Below the pieces are notes generated by a model, which saw nothing but the letters and a program-made list of their open reading frames with translations, did no database searches and was not told the DNA's origin. From Streptomyces griseus (GTDB taxonomy: Bacteria > Actinomycetota > Actinomycetes > Streptomycetales > Streptomycetaceae), in NCBI RefSeq assembly GCF_001715295.1, contig NZ_MDKB01000001.1:925773-989772 (forward strand): 64,000 nt of DNA. The letters run 5' to 3'. How positions within the stretch are numbered: position 1 is the stretch's first letter; every line of letters begins with the position of its first letter. Below are positions 42,404 through 52,907 of this stretch, one piece after another. Made by a program: the position numbers and the translations under genes.

Positions 42404-43204
42404 GTGTCCGCTCGTTCCACACTGCCTGTGATAGCCACGGCCGCCCTCACCGCCGTCGCCGTGCTCACGGGTTGTACCAGCACCAAGCCCTCCGCATCGG
42501 GCGGGACGGAGCTGGAGCTGGTGAAGCCCGGCAAGCTCACCACCTGCACCCATCTGCCGTACGAACCCTTCCAGGTCCGCAAGGGCAACGCCGTCGTCGG
42601 CTTCGACGTGGACCTGGTGGACCTGGTCGCCAAGAAGCTCGACGTCACCCAGGAGATCGTGGACACGCCCTTCGAGGGCATCCAGAGCGGCGAGGACCTC
42701 AACGCCCGCAAGTGCGATCTGGCCGCAGCGGGCATGACGATCACGCCGGTGCGCGCGAAGAACCTGGACTTCTCCGTCGGCTACTTCGACGCCACCCAGG
42801 CGCTGATCGCCAAGAAGGGTTCCTCCTTCACCACGCTGGCGAGCCTCAAGGGAAAGAAGCTCGGAGTCCAGCAGGGCACCACGGGGGAGACCTATGCGCA
42901 GAAGAACGCCCAGGGCGTGACGACCGTGCAGTTCGAGGACCTGGCTCTGCTGCTCACCGCCGTGAAGACCGGACAGGTCGACGCAGCGGTGAACGACAAC
43001 GGCGTGCTCTTCGAATACGTACGGAAGAACCCCGACACCCAGGTCACCGCCGAGTTCGACACGGGGGAGGAGTACGGCATCGGGGTGCGCACCGGGAACG
43101 ACGCCCTGCGCAAGGAGATCGACGCGGTGATCGCCGGGGCCAAGTCCGACGGCAGTTATGACCGGATCTACAAGAAGTGGTTCCCCGCCGCTCCCGAGAA
43201 GTGA
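42404..43204 (+). CDS. Polar amino acid ABC transporter substrate-binding lipoprotein
   Basis: This is a 266-residue family 3 solute-binding protein (HisJ/GlnH-like). A Sec lipoprotein signal ends with the lipobox VLTGC (Cys near residue 24). The binding-fold landmarks are 'LPYEPFQVRKGNAVVGFDVDLVDLVAKKL', 'AAGMTITPVRAKNLDFSVGYFDA' and 'LKGKKLGVQQGTTGETYAQ'. The GTG start has GGAG seven bases upstream. It is the first of three genes forming a complete amino acid importer. Ligand class (cationic, glutamine-like or other) is not determined. Confidence 0.92.
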   Translation: MSARSTLPVIATAALTAVAVLTGCTSTKPSASGGTELELVKPGKLTTCTHLPYEPFQVRKGNAVVGFDVDLVDLVAKKLDVTQEIVDTPFEGIQSGEDLNARKCDLAAAGMTITPVRAKNLDFSVGYFDATQALIAKKGSSFTTLASLKGKKLGVQQGTTGETYAQKNAQGVTTVQFEDLALLLTAVKTGQVDAAVNDNGVLFEYVRKNPDTQVTAEFDTGEEYGIGVRTGNDALRKEIDAVIAGAKSDGSYDRIYKKWFPAAPEK

Positions 43205-43218
43205 GGAAACCGCTACCG

Positions 43219-44004
43219 ATGTCCCTCTCCCGCAGGCAGCGGACCCGTGCCGTCCGGGGCGTCCAGTACGCCGTCCTCGCCGCCGTCCTGCTCGTGCTCG
43301 CCCTGGCCGCCGACTGGGGTGAGATCCGACGGGCCTTCTTCGACACCGAAGTCGCCAAGGCGCAGTTCCCCGACATCATCACCACCGCCCTGCTCAACAC
43401 CGTGGTCTACACCCTCCTGGGATTCGGGTTCGGGCTGGCCGCGGGGCTCCTGCTCGCACTGATGAGGCTGTCGCGCGTCCTGCCGTACCGCTGGCTGGCC
43501 ATCGCGTACATCGAGTTCTTCCGCGGCGTTCCGGCACTGCTGGTCTTCATCGCCCTCGGGTTCGGTGTACCGCTCGCCTTCCAGGTGGCGCTCAACCAGT
43601 ACGTGACGGTGATGCTGGCGCTCGGCCTCGTCGGCGCGGCCTACATGGCGGAGACGATACGGGCGGGGATCCAGGCGGTCCCGAAGGGGCAGATGGAGGC
43701 GGCGCGTTCGCTGGGGATGTCACAGTCCCGGGCGATGGTGTCCATCATCATCCCGCAGGCTCTGCGTATCGTCCTGCCGCCGCTCACCAACGAACTGATC
43801 CTGCTGACCAAGGACTCGTCCCTGGTGTACCTGCTCGGCCTGTCGCTCTCCCAGTACGAGTTGGCCAAGTTCGGCCGGGACGCCCTGAACCAGAACCGCA
43901 GCCTGACACCGATCCTCATCGCCGGTCTCTGCTACCTGATCATCACTCTGCCGCTCGGCCACCTGGTCCGGCGGCTCGAAGCGCGCACGGCGAAGGCGAG
44001 GTGA
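43219..44004 (+). CDS. Polar amino acid ABC transporter permease
   Basis: This 261-residue inner-membrane protein of the HisM/GlnP family begins its first span near residue 15. The EAA-type loop reads '[27 protein letters not shown]', which contacts the ATPase. The ATG at 43219 is preceded by GAGGAAA. Its stop overlaps the ATPase start by four bases (GTGA). A single permease probably works as a homodimer. Confidence 0.93.
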   Translation: MSLSRRQRTRAVRGVQYAVLAAVLLVLALAADWGEIRRAFFDTEVAKAQFPDIITTALLNTVVYTLLGFGFGLAAGLLLALMRLSRVLPYRWLAIAYIEFFRGVPALLVFIALGFGVPLAFQVALNQYVTVMLALGLVGAAYMAETIRAGIQAVPKGQMEAARSLGMSQSRAMVSIIIPQALRIVLPPLTNELILLTKDSSLVYLLGLSLSQYELAKFGRDALNQNRSLTPILIAGLCYLIITLPLGHLVRRLEARTAKAR

Positions 44005-44852
44005 CCGCGGTGACGGCGGTTTCGACGGGGGACGGCTCGGCGGCGGAGGGCGGACCGGCGATCGACGTGCGGGGCCTGCGCAAGTCGTTCGGCGCGCTGG
44101 AGGTGCTCGCGGGCATCGACTTCTCGGTCGCCCGGGGCGAGGTGGTGTGCGTCATCGGCCCCTCCGGTTCGGGCAAGTCCACGCTGCTGCGGTGCGTGAA
44201 CCTGCTGGAGGAGCCCACGTCGGGAACGGTCACGGTGGCCGGCGCCGAGGTCACCGACCCGGAGGTGGACATCGACAGGGTACGCAGGCGTATCGGCATG
44301 GTCTTCCAGTCGTTCAACCTGTTCCCGCACCTCACGGCGCTGGAGAACCTGACACTTCCCCAGCGGCGCGTGCTCGGGCGCGACAAGGCGGAGGCGGCGC
44401 GGGTGGCTCGCGAACGGCTGGCCCGGGTGGGCCTGACCGACAAGGAATCCGCCTACCCCGCGCAGCTGTCCGGCGGTCAGCAGCAGCGGGTGGCCATCGC
44501 GCGGGCCCTGGCCATGGACCCGGAACTGATGCTCTTCGACGAGCCCACCTCCGCGCTCGACCCGGAACTGGTCGGAGACGTCCTGGCCGTCATGCGCTCA
44601 CTGGCCGACGAGGGGATGACGATGCTCGTCGTCACCCATGAGATGAGCTTCGCCAAGGAGGTCGCGGACCGCGTCGTCTTCATGGACGGCGGGGCCATCG
44701 TGGAGGAGGGGACCCCGGAGCGGGTGATCGGTGCTCCCCGCCATGCCCGCACCCGGTCCTTCCTCGCCCGCCTGCTGACCCCGGCCACCGCGGAGCTGAC
44801 GGAGGCGGCCGCCGCCCCGCACGGGGCGGGGGAGCGGCCGGGTCCGGCGTAG
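44001..44852 (+). CDS. Polar amino acid ABC transporter ATPase
   Basis: This is a 283-residue ABC ATPase. Walker A is GPSGSGKST, the Q-loop lies in '[12 protein letters not shown]', the signature is LSGGQQQR, Walker B is [12 protein letters not shown], and the switch His is in 'VVTHEM'. All are intact, as in HisP/GlnQ. A 20-residue N-terminal and a 25-residue C-terminal tail are low-complexity. The GTG start at 44001 overlaps the permease stop. It energises the importer encoded by the two preceding genes. Confidence 0.95.
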   Translation: MTAVTAVSTGDGSAAEGGPAIDVRGLRKSFGALEVLAGIDFSVARGEVVCVIGPSGSGKSTLLRCVNLLEEPTSGTVTVAGAEVTDPEVDIDRVRRRIGMVFQSFNLFPHLTALENLTLPQRRVLGRDKAEAARVARERLARVGLTDKESAYPAQLSGGQQQRVAIARALAMDPELMLFDEPTSALDPELVGDVLAVMRSLADEGMTMLVVTHEMSFAKEVADRVVFMDGGAIVEEGTPERVIGAPRHARTRSFLARLLTPATAELTEAAAAPHGAGERPGPA

Positions 44853-45078
44853 CCGTACGGACGGGGGGACGGGCGGCGCGCAGCGGAAGGCTTGCCGCCT
44901 CGTACCCGATCCGTGCGCGATGCCGCCGTAGGCACTCCGCCGCCCGTGCAGCCGGCACGGCGTGGCCGGTCGTCCGCTCCCCTCGACGGCGGAGGGCGCG
45001 GGGGTGGTCCCGCCGGCCCTGGGTGGGCCGCCCGGCTGTCTACGGGGGTGGGTACGGCGCGTACAGCGCTTGCAGGAT

Positions 45079-45115
45079 GACGTCCCGGCGCCGGCTCACC
45101 CGGTGGCGGGACGTC
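45079..45115. terminator. Terminator-like hairpin
   Basis: Bases 45079-45094 and 45100-45115 pair at 14 of 16 positions, starting with GACGTCCCG/CGGGACGTC, around a five-base loop. It lies about 230 bases after the amino acid ATPase gene and may end that operon. No U-tract is present. Confidence 0.55.
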
Positions 45116-45471
45116 GTCGGTCGTGCGCGGCCGGCTCCGGGAGGCGCTCCCCTGGAGCCGCCCGGCCACCGTCAGCACCGGCCCCGACGCCGTACCCGCG
45201 CTCCTCCGCTGTCGCTGATCGCCCAGGCCCGCGTCTCCCGAGCCCTCCCACGGGCACCCTGTCCGCGCCCCCGGGACCGTCCGCGCCCCGGGACCGTCCG
45301 CGCCTGTGCGCCGACCGACGCCACCCGACGGGGCCGGTCGCGCCGTCGGCGCTCTCGGCTCGCGTGCAAGAGGGGCACGGAGCGCGGCGACCGGGTGTTC
45401 CCACAGGTCGCAAACCGGCCGAAACGGTAACCCTCCGTTACTTTGCCCTCTGCGGCAGCCGGGCCCTCCAC

Positions 45472-45501
45472 GTGAGTCGCGTCACTCAGAGTGAATCACT
45501 C
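45472..45501. promoter_or_regulatory. Overlapping palindromes upstream of betB
   Basis: Three inverted repeats overlap here: TGAGT...ACTCA, CACTC-A-GAGTG (45483-45493) and AGTGA-A-TCACT (45490-45500). They lie about 125-150 bases upstream of the betB start, where an osmotic or choline-responsive repressor could bind. No regulator gene adjoins. Inferred function. Confidence 0.45.
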
Positions 45502-45623
45502 GGCATACTTCCGGCCGGAGCGGAAAGGCACCCAGACCGCTGGTGCCGCTTCCCGGGCCACCGGCACGCAGGTGCTCGGCCGGACCGGTGCGGAGCAATC
45601 AGGCACGGAAGGCAGCTCACCCC

Positions 45624-47156
45624 ATGTCGGCTTCGCCCATGTCGGACCGTCCCGCGGCCGCCCTGGAGACCCTCCACATCGACGGCACCTGGCGGGGCGC
45701 CGCGTCAGGCGCCACCCGCGAGATCCTCGACCCCGCGGACGCCACCGTCCTCGCCCTCGTCTCCGAGGGCGGTGTCGAGGACACCGACGCGGCCGTGGCC
45801 GCCGCCCGCCGCGCCTTCGACGACGGCCCCTGGCCGCACCGGTCCGTCGCCGAACGCGCGGGCCTGCTGCGCCGGGTCGCGGACCTGCTCCAGCGGGACC
45901 GCGAGGAGATCGCGATCACCGAGAGCCGCGACACCGGCAAGACCCTGGAGGAGGGCCGCGTCGACGTCGACGACGTGACCAGCGCCTTCCGCTACTTCGC
46001 CGACCTCGTGATGAACGAGAGCGGCGGCCGGGTCGTCGATGCCGGCGACCCCGACGTGCACAGCATCGTCGTCCACGAGCCGGTGGGCGTCTGCGCCCTC
46101 ATCGCCCCGTGGAACTACCCGCTGCTCCAGGCGAGCTGGAAGATAGCCCCGGCACTCGCCGCGGGCAACACCTTCGTGCTCAAGCCCAGCGAGGTCACCC
46201 CGCTCTCCACCCTGCACCTGCTCCGGCTGCTCACCGAGGCGGGCCTGCCCGACGGCACCGCCAACCTCGTCACCGGCGCGGGGGACCCCGTCGGCGCCCG
46301 GCTCTCCGAACACCCCGACGTCGACCTGGTGTCCTTCACGGGCGGCCTCGCCAGCGGCACGAAGGTGGCCAGGGCCGCCGCCCCCACCGTGAAGAAGGTC
46401 GCGCTGGAGCTCGGAGGGAAGAACCCCAACGTCGTCTTCGCCGACGCCTGCGCCACCGAGGAGGGCTTCGACACCGCGGTCGACCAGGCGCTGAACGCCG
46501 CGTTCTTCCACAGCGGCCAGGTGTGCTCCGCCGGGGCCAGGCTCATCGTCGAGGAGTGCGTCCGCGAACGCTTCGTCACCGAACTGGCCCGGCGCGCCGA
46601 TGCCATACGCCTCGGCCGCGGCACCGTCGACGGGGTCGAGTGCGGCCCGCTGGTCTCCGCCCAGCAGTTGGCCAAGGTCGAGGCCTACGTCGCCTCCGCC
46701 CGCGAGGAGGGCGCGGTCGTCCGCTCGGGCGGAGCCCGCCCCGAGCCCTCGGACATCCGGCCCGCCGGCGGCTACTTCTACCGGCCCACCGTCCTGGACG
46801 GCTGCCACCGGGAGATGAGGGTGGTCCGGGAGGAGACCTTCGGCCCGATCCTCACCGTCGAGACCTTCCGCACCGAGGAAGAGGCCGTCACACTCGCCAA
46901 CGACACCGATTACGGTCTCGCGGGCGCCGTCTGGACCGCGGACGCGGGCCGAGCCCGGCGCGTCGCGGGGCGGCTGCGGCACGGCACCGTCTGGATCAAC
47001 GACTACCACCCCTACCTCCCGCAGGCGGAGTGGGGCGGCTTCGGCAAGTCCGGCACCGGCCGCGAACTCGGTCCCACCGGGCTCGCCGAGTACCGCGAGG
47101 CCAAGCACATCTACCAGAACCTCAACCCGCGCCCCCAGCGCTGGTTCGCCGGCTGA
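45624..47156 (+). CDS. betB: Betaine-aldehyde dehydrogenase
   Basis: This is a 510-residue NAD(P)-dependent aldehyde dehydrogenase. The catalytic Cys301 lies in 'HSGQVCSAGARL', the general base is Glu262 in 'LELGGKNPN', and the oxyanion Asn is in 'APWNYPLLQ'. It oxidises betaine aldehyde to glycine betaine, the second step of the choline pathway. The ATG at 45624 is preceded by GGAAGG. It is followed by the choline dehydrogenase and a betaine importer, so synthesis and uptake of the osmoprotectant are genetically joined. Family-level identity is secure; substrate follows from context. Confidence 0.92.
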   Translation: MSASPMSDRPAAALETLHIDGTWRGAASGATREILDPADATVLALVSEGGVEDTDAAVAAARRAFDDGPWPHRSVAERAGLLRRVADLLQRDREEIAITESRDTGKTLEEGRVDVDDVTSAFRYFADLVMNESGGRVVDAGDPDVHSIVVHEPVGVCALIAPWNYPLLQASWKIAPALAAGNTFVLKPSEVTPLSTLHLLRLLTEAGLPDGTANLVTGAGDPVGARLSEHPDVDLVSFTGGLASGTKVARAAAPTVKKVALELGGKNPNVVFADACATEEGFDTAVDQALNAAFFHSGQVCSAGARLIVEECVRERFVTELARRADAIRLGRGTVDGVECGPLVSAQQLAKVEAYVASAREEGAVVRSGGARPEPSDIRPAGGYFYRPTVLDGCHREMRVVREETFGPILTVETFRTEEEAVTLANDTDYGLAGAVWTADAGRARRVAGRLRHGTVWINDYHPYLPQAEWGGFGKSGTGRELGPTGLAEYREAKHIYQNLNPRPQRWFAG

Positions 47157-47225
47157 CGGAAGCGGCCGGGTCCCGTCCCCTGTCCGCAGCGCCACGCAAG
47201 CACCTTGCAGAAGGAGTAGTGACCG

Positions 47226-48833
47226 ATGCCCCCGCCCCTCAGCCCCGCACGCCCCGCTCCCGCCGACTACGTGATCGTGGGCGGAGGCACCGCCGGCTCG
47301 GTCATCGCCTCCCGCCTCGCCGAGGACCCCGACGTCACCGTCACCCTCGTCGAGGGCGGCCCCACCGACATCGACCGCGACGACGTGCTCACCCTGCGCC
47401 GCTGGCTCGGGCTCCTCGGCGGCGACCTGGACTACGACTACCCGACCACCGAACAGCCGCGCGGCAACAGCCACATCCGGCACAGCCGCGCCCGGGTCCT
47501 GGGCGGCTGCTCCTCGCACAACACGCTCATCAGCTTCAAACCGCTGCCCGGCGACTGGGACGAATGGGCCGAGGCGGGCGCCGAGGGCTGGGACGCGGCC
47601 ACGATGGACCCGTACTTCGCCCGGCTCCGCAACCACATCGTGCCGGTCGACGAGAAGGACCGGAACGCCATCGCGCGCGACTTCGTCGACGCCGCGCAGG
47701 CGGCCGCCGGAGTACCGCGCGTGGAGAGCTTCAACCGGAAGCCCTTCCACGAGGGCACCGGCTTCTTCGACCTGGCCTACCACCCCGAGACCAACAAACG
47801 CTCCTCCGCCTCCGTCGCCTACTTCCACCCGCACATCGAGGCCGGGGACCGCCCCAACCTGACGATCCTGCTGGAGACATGGGCGTACAGGCTGGAGTTC
47901 GAGGGCAACCGGGCCACCGGCGTCCACGTGCGGACCCAGGACGGCGAGGAACTGCTGCTGCGCGCCGCCCGCGAGGTCATCGTCTGCGCCGGCGCCGTGG
48001 ACACCCCGCGGCTGCTGCTGCACTCCGGTGTCGGTCCGGCCGGAGACCTGGCGGCACTCGGCATCCCCGTCGTCCACGACCTGCCCGGTGTCGGTGAGAA
48101 CCTCCTCGACCACCCCGAGTCGGTCGTCGTCTGGGAGACCGACGGACCCATCCCCGAGAACTCGGCGATGGACTCCGACGCGGGCCTTTTCGTACGCCGT
48201 GACCCCGCGTCCCGGGGCCCCGACCTGATGTTCCACTTCTACCAGATCCCCTTCACCGACAACCCCGAGCGCCTCGGGTACGAGAAGCCCCGGCACGGGG
48301 TGTCGATGACCCCGAACATCCCCAAGCCCCGCAGCCGCGGCCGGCTCTACCTCACCAGCGCCGACCCCGAGGCCAAACCCGCCCTGGACTTCCGCTACTT
48401 CACGGACGAGGACGACTACGACGGCCGCACCCTGGTCGACGGCATCAAGCTCGCCCGCGAGATAGCCGGGACGGAGCCGCTGGCCCACTGGCTGCGCCGC
48501 GAGGTGTGCCCCGGGCCCGAGGTCACCTCGGACGAGGACATCAGCGAGTACGCCCGCAAGGTCGCGCACACCGTCTACCACCCGGCCGGCACCTGCCGGA
48601 TCGGCGCCCCCGGGGACCCGGAGGCCGTCGTCGACCCGCAGCTGCGCGTCCGGGGCCTGGAGGGCCTGCGGATCGCGGACGCGTCCGTCTTCCCGTCCAT
48701 GCCCGCCGTGAACCCCATGATCACCGTCCTGATGGTCGGCGAGAAGTGCGCGGAACTGCTCCGGACCACCCCGGCCACCGGGGGCGACGTGCCGCTCGCG
48801 GCCACCCCCACCGAGGAGGGCGACGGCCGATGA
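47226..48833 (+). CDS. betA: Choline dehydrogenase (GMC oxidoreductase)
   Basis: This 535-residue FAD enzyme carries the N-terminal ADP-binding motif '[19 protein letters not shown]' (residues 13-31) and the GMC signature '[12 protein letters not shown]'. The C-terminal catalytic His lies in '[12 protein letters not shown]', followed by '[17 protein letters not shown]'. It oxidises choline to betaine aldehyde at the membrane or cytosol. AAGGAG precedes the ATG at 47226. Its stop overlaps the downstream ABC ATPase gene (ATGA). A generic alcohol-oxidising GMC enzyme is the alternative reading, made unlikely by the betB neighbour. Confidence 0.88.
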   Translation: MPPPLSPARPAPADYVIVGGGTAGSVIASRLAEDPDVTVTLVEGGPTDIDRDDVLTLRRWLGLLGGDLDYDYPTTEQPRGNSHIRHSRARVLGGCSSHNTLISFKPLPGDWDEWAEAGAEGWDAATMDPYFARLRNHIVPVDEKDRNAIARDFVDAAQAAAGVPRVESFNRKPFHEGTGFFDLAYHPETNKRSSASVAYFHPHIEAGDRPNLTILLETWAYRLEFEGNRATGVHVRTQDGEELLLRAAREVIVCAGAVDTPRLLLHSGVGPAGDLAALGIPVVHDLPGVGENLLDHPESVVVWETDGPIPENSAMDSDAGLFVRRDPASRGPDLMFHFYQIPFTDNPERLGYEKPRHGVSMTPNIPKPRSRGRLYLTSADPEAKPALDFRYFTDEDDYDGRTLVDGIKLAREIAGTEPLAHWLRREVCPGPEVTSDEDISEYARKVAHTVYHPAGTCRIGAPGDPEAVVDPQLRVRGLEGLRIADASVFPSMPAVNPMITVLMVGEKCAELLRTTPATGGDVPLAATPTEEGDGR

Positions 48834-49882
48834 ACGGATCCACCGCCCCCGTCTTCTCCGTACGCGATCTCTGGAAGGTCTTCGGCCCCAAGGCCGACCG
48901 CATCCCCGGCGGGGAACACGCCGGCCTGCCCCCGGCCGAGCTGCGCGAGCGCACCGGATGCACCGCCGCCGTGCGCGACGTCTCCTTCGACGTCCGCAAG
49001 GGCGAGGTCTTCGTCGTCATGGGCCTCTCCGGCTCCGGCAAGTCCACCCTCGTACGCTGTCTGACCCGGCTCGTCGAACCCACCAGCGGCACCCTGTCCA
49101 TCGACGGCGAGGACGTCCTGGCCATGGACCGGGCGCGGCTGCGCGAACTGCGCCGCCACCGGGCGGCGATGGTCTTCCAGCACTTCGGACTGCTGCCGCA
49201 CCGCACCGTCCTGGACAACGTCGCCTACGGCCTGGAGATCCAGGGCCTCGGCAGGACCGAACGGCGCGCCAGAGCGGCCGAACTGGTCGGCAAGGTAGGC
49301 CTCTCGGGACTGGAGGGCCGCCGTCCCTCCCAGCTGTCCGGCGGCCAGCAGCAGCGCGTCGGCCTGGCCCGGGCGCTCGCCGTGGACCCGTCCGTCCTCC
49401 TCTTCGACGAGCCGTTCAGCGCGCTCGACCCGCTGATCCGCCGCGAGATGCAGGACGAGGTCGTCCGGCTGCACCGTGAGGAGGGCAGGACCATGGTCTT
49501 CATCACCCACGACCTGGGCGAGGCCCTGCGCCTGGGCACCCGCATCGCCCTCATGCGCGACGGCGGGATCGTCCAGCTCGGCACACCCGAGGAGATCGTC
49601 GGTTCACCCGCTGACGACTACGTGCGCGAGTTCGTCCGGGACGTCCCCCGTGAACAGGTCCTGAGCGTCGCCACCGCCATGCGCCCCCCGGCCGCGGACG
49701 AGAGCGGGCAGGGCCCCGCACTGCGGCCCGAGGCCACCGTCTCCGAGGCCATCGAGGCCCTCGCACGATCCGGGGAACCCACCGCGCGGGTGACGAGGGA
49801 CGGGAGGCTGCTCGGGATCGTCGACCACGCGTGCCTCCTCGACGTGGTCGCCGGCACCGGACCCCGCGGGGTGACCGTCTGA
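48830..49882 (+). CDS. proV: Glycine betaine/proline ABC transporter ATPase (ProV/OpuAA)
   Basis: This is a 350-residue ABC ATPase. Walker A is GLSGSGKST, signature LSGGQQQR, Walker [15 protein letters not shown]. '[26 protein letters not shown]' and an insertion before Walker A ([19 protein letters not shown]) are typical of betaine transporters. The C-terminal 70 residues form a shortened CBS-like module ([22 protein letters not shown]), a region that senses ionic strength in OpuA. It is coupled to betA upstream and to the permease downstream (TGATG). Confidence 0.93.
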   Translation: MNGSTAPVFSVRDLWKVFGPKADRIPGGEHAGLPPAELRERTGCTAAVRDVSFDVRKGEVFVVMGLSGSGKSTLVRCLTRLVEPTSGTLSIDGEDVLAMDRARLRELRRHRAAMVFQHFGLLPHRTVLDNVAYGLEIQGLGRTERRARAAELVGKVGLSGLEGRRPSQLSGGQQQRVGLARALAVDPSVLLFDEPFSALDPLIRREMQDEVVRLHREEGRTMVFITHDLGEALRLGTRIALMRDGGIVQLGTPEEIVGSPADDYVREFVRDVPREQVLSVATAMRPPAADESGQGPALRPEATVSEAIEALARSGEPTARVTRDGRLLGIVDHACLLDVVAGTGPRGVTV

Positions 49883-51864
49883 TGGCCACCGCCCACACCC
49901 CCGCCCGGACCGCCGCCGGCCCCCCGGGTGGCGGGCGGCTCGCCACCCTGCGCGGCCGGCCCGTCCTCGGCAAGATGCTCCTGCTGCTGGTGATCGCCGC
50001 CGTCGCCGTGCCCGTCGTCCAGGCACGCTGGGGCGGCGGAGCATGGCCCGGCGCCCTCACCGCCGACCTCGCCGAACCCCTCGGCGAGGTCAACGACTGG
50101 ATCATCGCCAACCGTGACAGCCACCCGCTGTTCCTGTACTTCTTCGGCCACATCAGCAACGCCGTCGTCCTGTCGGTACGCGGTGTCTACCTGGCGTTGC
50201 TGGCGCTCGGCTGGGCCGGGGTCACCGCCGTCGCCGCGCTCGTCGCCTGGCGGACGGCCGGAGCGCGCCTCGCCCTGACGGCCGGCGCCTCCTTCCTCGT
50301 GTGCGGACTGCTCGGCATGTGGGTGCCGACCATGCAGACCCTCGCCCTGATGACCGTGGCCGTCCTCGTCTCCGTGGTCCTCGGCATGCTCCTGGGGATC
50401 GCGGCCGGGCTGTCCGACCGTACCTTCCGCCTTCTGCGGCCCGTACTCGACACCATGCAGGTGCTGCCCGCCTTCGCCTACCTGCTGCCCGTCGTCCTCG
50501 TCTTCGGTATCGGCGTCCCCGGCGCGGTCCTCGCCACCGTCGTCTACGCGGCCCCGCCGATGGCCCGGCTGACCGCGCTCGGTCTGCGCGGCGCCGACCC
50601 CGGCGTCATGGAGGCCGTGGCCTCCCTCGGCGCGACCGGCAGGCAGCGCCTGCTGACCGCCCGGCTGCCGCTGGCGCGCAAGGAACTGCTGCTCGGCCTC
50701 AACCAGACCATCATGATGGCGCTGTCCATGGCAGTCATCGCCTCGGTCATCGGGGCCGGGGGTCTCGGTGACCGCGTCTACCAGGCGCTGTCCTCGGTCG
50801 ACGTGGGCGCCGCCCTCGCGGCGGGTGTCCCGATCGTGCTGCTGGCCGTCGTCCTGGACCGTACGACCGAGGCGGCCGGCCGGAAGATCGGCACGGAAAC
50901 CACCGGGCCGGCGGCCCTGCGTGGCGTACGCGGCTGGGGACTCGCCGCGCTGATCGCCGCTGCCGTCGCCGTCGTCGGACGGTTCGCCGGCGGCCGCGTC
51001 TGGCCGGAGGACGGGATCGTGGCCATCGCGGGCCCCGTCAACACCGCCAAGGACTGGATGGTCGACCACCTCTACACCGGTGTCCCCGTCGTCGGCGGAA
51101 CCGCCGACTGGGCAGCACACTTCACCGACTGGATCCTCAATCCGCTGCGCAGCGGACTGCAGGGCCTGCCCTGGTGGTCCGTCCTGCTCGTCGTGGCCGC
51201 CCTCGCCTGGTCCATCGGCACCTGGCGCACCGCGCTCACCGCCGTCCTGGCCATGGCCGCCATCGGGGTCCTCGGCGTCTGGGACCGGTCGATGGACACG
51301 CTGAGCCAGGTCATCGCCGCCGTGGCCGTCACCCTGGTCCTCGGCTTCGCCCTCGCGATCGGCGCCGCCCGCAGCACACGCCTCGAACGGCTGCTGCGCC
51401 CGGTCCTGGACGTCTTCCAGACCCTGCCGCAGTTCGTCTACCTCATCCCCGTCGTCGCCCTCTTCGGCGTCGGCCGCGCCCCCGCCGCAGCCGCGGCGGT
51501 CGTCTACGCGCTGCCCGCCGTCGTCCGCATCACCACCCAGGGGCTGCGGGGCGTGGACCCCGCCGCGATGGAGTGCGCCCGCTCGCTGGGCGCCACCGGC
51601 GGGCAGCAACTGCGCCAGGTGCAACTCCCGCTGGCCAGGCCCGCGCTGCTCCTCGCCGTCAACCAGGGGGTCGTCCTGGTCCTCGCGGTCGTCATCATCG
51701 GCGGCCTCGTCGGCTCGGGTGCTCTGGGGTACGACGTCGTGTTCGGCCTCGCCCAGGGCGACCTCGCCACCGGCCTCGTTGCGGGAGCGGCCATCGTCTG
51801 CCTCGGCCTGATGCTGGACCGGGTCACCCAGCCCACCGCCCGCCGTACGCCGAAGGAGAGCTGA
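49882..51864 (+). CDS. proW: Glycine betaine ABC permease, two fused ProW-type domains
   Basis: This 660-residue protein contains two consecutive ProW/OpuAB-like permease domains. The first EAA loop reads 'GVMEAVASLGATGRQRLLTARLPLARKEL' (near residue 250) and the second 'AAMECARSLGATGGQQLRQVQLPLARPAL' (near residue 560). About 12 or more membrane spans are expected. Each half has the 'DxxQxLPxFxYLxPVVxxFGxG' signature. ProW is usually about 350 residues and dimeric, so this is a covalent pseudo-dimer. It lies between the ATPase and the binding protein. Confidence 0.92.
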   Translation: MATAHTPARTAAGPPGGGRLATLRGRPVLGKMLLLLVIAAVAVPVVQARWGGGAWPGALTADLAEPLGEVNDWIIANRDSHPLFLYFFGHISNAVVLSVRGVYLALLALGWAGVTAVAALVAWRTAGARLALTAGASFLVCGLLGMWVPTMQTLALMTVAVLVSVVLGMLLGIAAGLSDRTFRLLRPVLDTMQVLPAFAYLLPVVLVFGIGVPGAVLATVVYAAPPMARLTALGLRGADPGVMEAVASLGATGRQRLLTARLPLARKELLLGLNQTIMMALSMAVIASVIGAGGLGDRVYQALSSVDVGAALAAGVPIVLLAVVLDRTTEAAGRKIGTETTGPAALRGVRGWGLAALIAAAVAVVGRFAGGRVWPEDGIVAIAGPVNTAKDWMVDHLYTGVPVVGGTADWAAHFTDWILNPLRSGLQGLPWWSVLLVVAALAWSIGTWRTALTAVLAMAAIGVLGVWDRSMDTLSQVIAAVAVTLVLGFALAIGAARSTRLERLLRPVLDVFQTLPQFVYLIPVVALFGVGRAPAAAAAVVYALPAVVRITTQGLRGVDPAAMECARSLGATGGQQLRQVQLPLARPALLLAVNQGVVLVLAVVIIGGLVGSGALGYDVVFGLAQGDLATGLVAGAAIVCLGLMLDRVTQPTARRTPKES

Positions 51865-51865
51865 C

Positions 51866-52846
51866 ATGACGCGCACCCGTAGGCGCGCCCGCCCGCGCAC
51901 GTCCGCGATCGCGGCCTCGGCCGCCGCCCTGCTGACCGTCACCGGCTGCGGCGCCGCCGACATGACCGAACAGGCGTCCCCGTTCGCGGCCCCCGCCGGC
52001 ATCCGGACCGTCACGCTCTCCGTGCAGTCCTGGGTCGGCGCCCAGGCCAACGTGGCCGTCGCCCGGAAGATCCTCGAGGACGAACTCGGCTACCGCGTCG
52101 ATCTCGTGCAGACCGACGAGGTCCCCGCCTGGGACGCCCTCAGCCAGGGCCGGGTGGACGCCATCCTGGAGGACTGGGGCCACCCCGACCAGGAGAAGCT
52201 GTACGTCCACGACAAGAGGACCATCGTCCCGGGCGGTGACCTCGGAGTCACCGGCCACATCGGCTGGTACGTCCCCGCCTACTGGGCGGACGAACACCCC
52301 GACGTCACGGACTGGAAGAACCTGAACAAGTACGCCGGTGAACTGCGCACCGCGGAGAGCGGCGACAAGGGCCAGCTGATGGACGGTTCGCCCTCCTACG
52401 TCACCAACGACAAGGCCCTCGTGAAGAACCTCGGCCTGGACTACAAGGTCGTCTTCGCCGGCTCGGAGGCCGCGCAGATCACCCAGATGCAGCAGTTCGC
52501 CAAGGAGAAGAAGCCTTTCCTCAGCTACTGGTACCAGCCGCAGTGGCTGTTCAACGAGGTGCCCATGGTCGAGGTGAAGCTCCCGGCCTACTCCGACGCG
52601 TGTGCGGCCAAGGCCCCCGAGGACATCGACTGCGCCTACCCGAAGACCCCGCTCCAGAAGTACCTCAACGCCGGCTTCGCGGAGCGGGGCGGCGAGGCGG
52701 CGGCCTTCCTCAAGAAGTTCCACTGGTCGGAGAAGGACCAGAACGAGGTATCGGAACTGATCGCCTCCGACCGGCTCAGCCCCGACGAGGCCGCCGCACG
52801 CTGGATCGGGAAACGTCCCGGCACCTGGAAGAAGTGGCTGGACTGA
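51866..52846 (+). CDS. Glycine betaine-binding lipoprotein (OpuAC/ProX)
   Basis: This is a 326-residue substrate-binding protein with a lipoprotein signal ending in VTGC (near residue 29). The OpuAC fold shows 'VTLSVQSWVGAQANVAVARKILEDELGY', 'EDWGHPDQEKL', 'GWYVPAYWADEHPDVTDWKNLNKYA' and 'LSYWYQPQWLFNE'. These supply the aromatic box that holds a quaternary ammonium. It starts two bases after the permease stop. It is the last gene of the bet/opu operon and captures extracellular betaine or choline. Confidence 0.93.
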   Translation: MTRTRRRARPRTSAIAASAAALLTVTGCGAADMTEQASPFAAPAGIRTVTLSVQSWVGAQANVAVARKILEDELGYRVDLVQTDEVPAWDALSQGRVDAILEDWGHPDQEKLYVHDKRTIVPGGDLGVTGHIGWYVPAYWADEHPDVTDWKNLNKYAGELRTAESGDKGQLMDGSPSYVTNDKALVKNLGLDYKVVFAGSEAAQITQMQQFAKEKKPFLSYWYQPQWLFNEVPMVEVKLPAYSDACAAKAPEDIDCAYPKTPLQKYLNAGFAERGGEAAAFLKKFHWSEKDQNEVSELIASDRLSPDEAAARWIGKRPGTWKKWLD

Positions 52847-52907
52847 CGAGGTGCTCGTCGTCCCATCGCACCTCGCCCGCCACGGCGGAACCCGGTCCGC
52901 CCCCCTT

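Larger units (their letters stand above)
44853..45623. other. 771-base intergenic region between amino acid and betaine operons
   Basis: I find no gene with credible coding character on either strand. A hairpin (45079-45115) and a cluster of small palindromes near the betaine operon (45472-45501) are the only structures I can support. The sequence just before the palindromes (CGTTACTTTGCCCTC) is locally AT-richer and may hold the bet promoter. Confidence 0.6.

Noticed and set aside
45705..48581. A 958-codon minus-strand frame opposite betB and betA.
   Set aside because: It mirrors the codon bias of the two dehydrogenase genes; their motifs are unambiguous on the plus strand.
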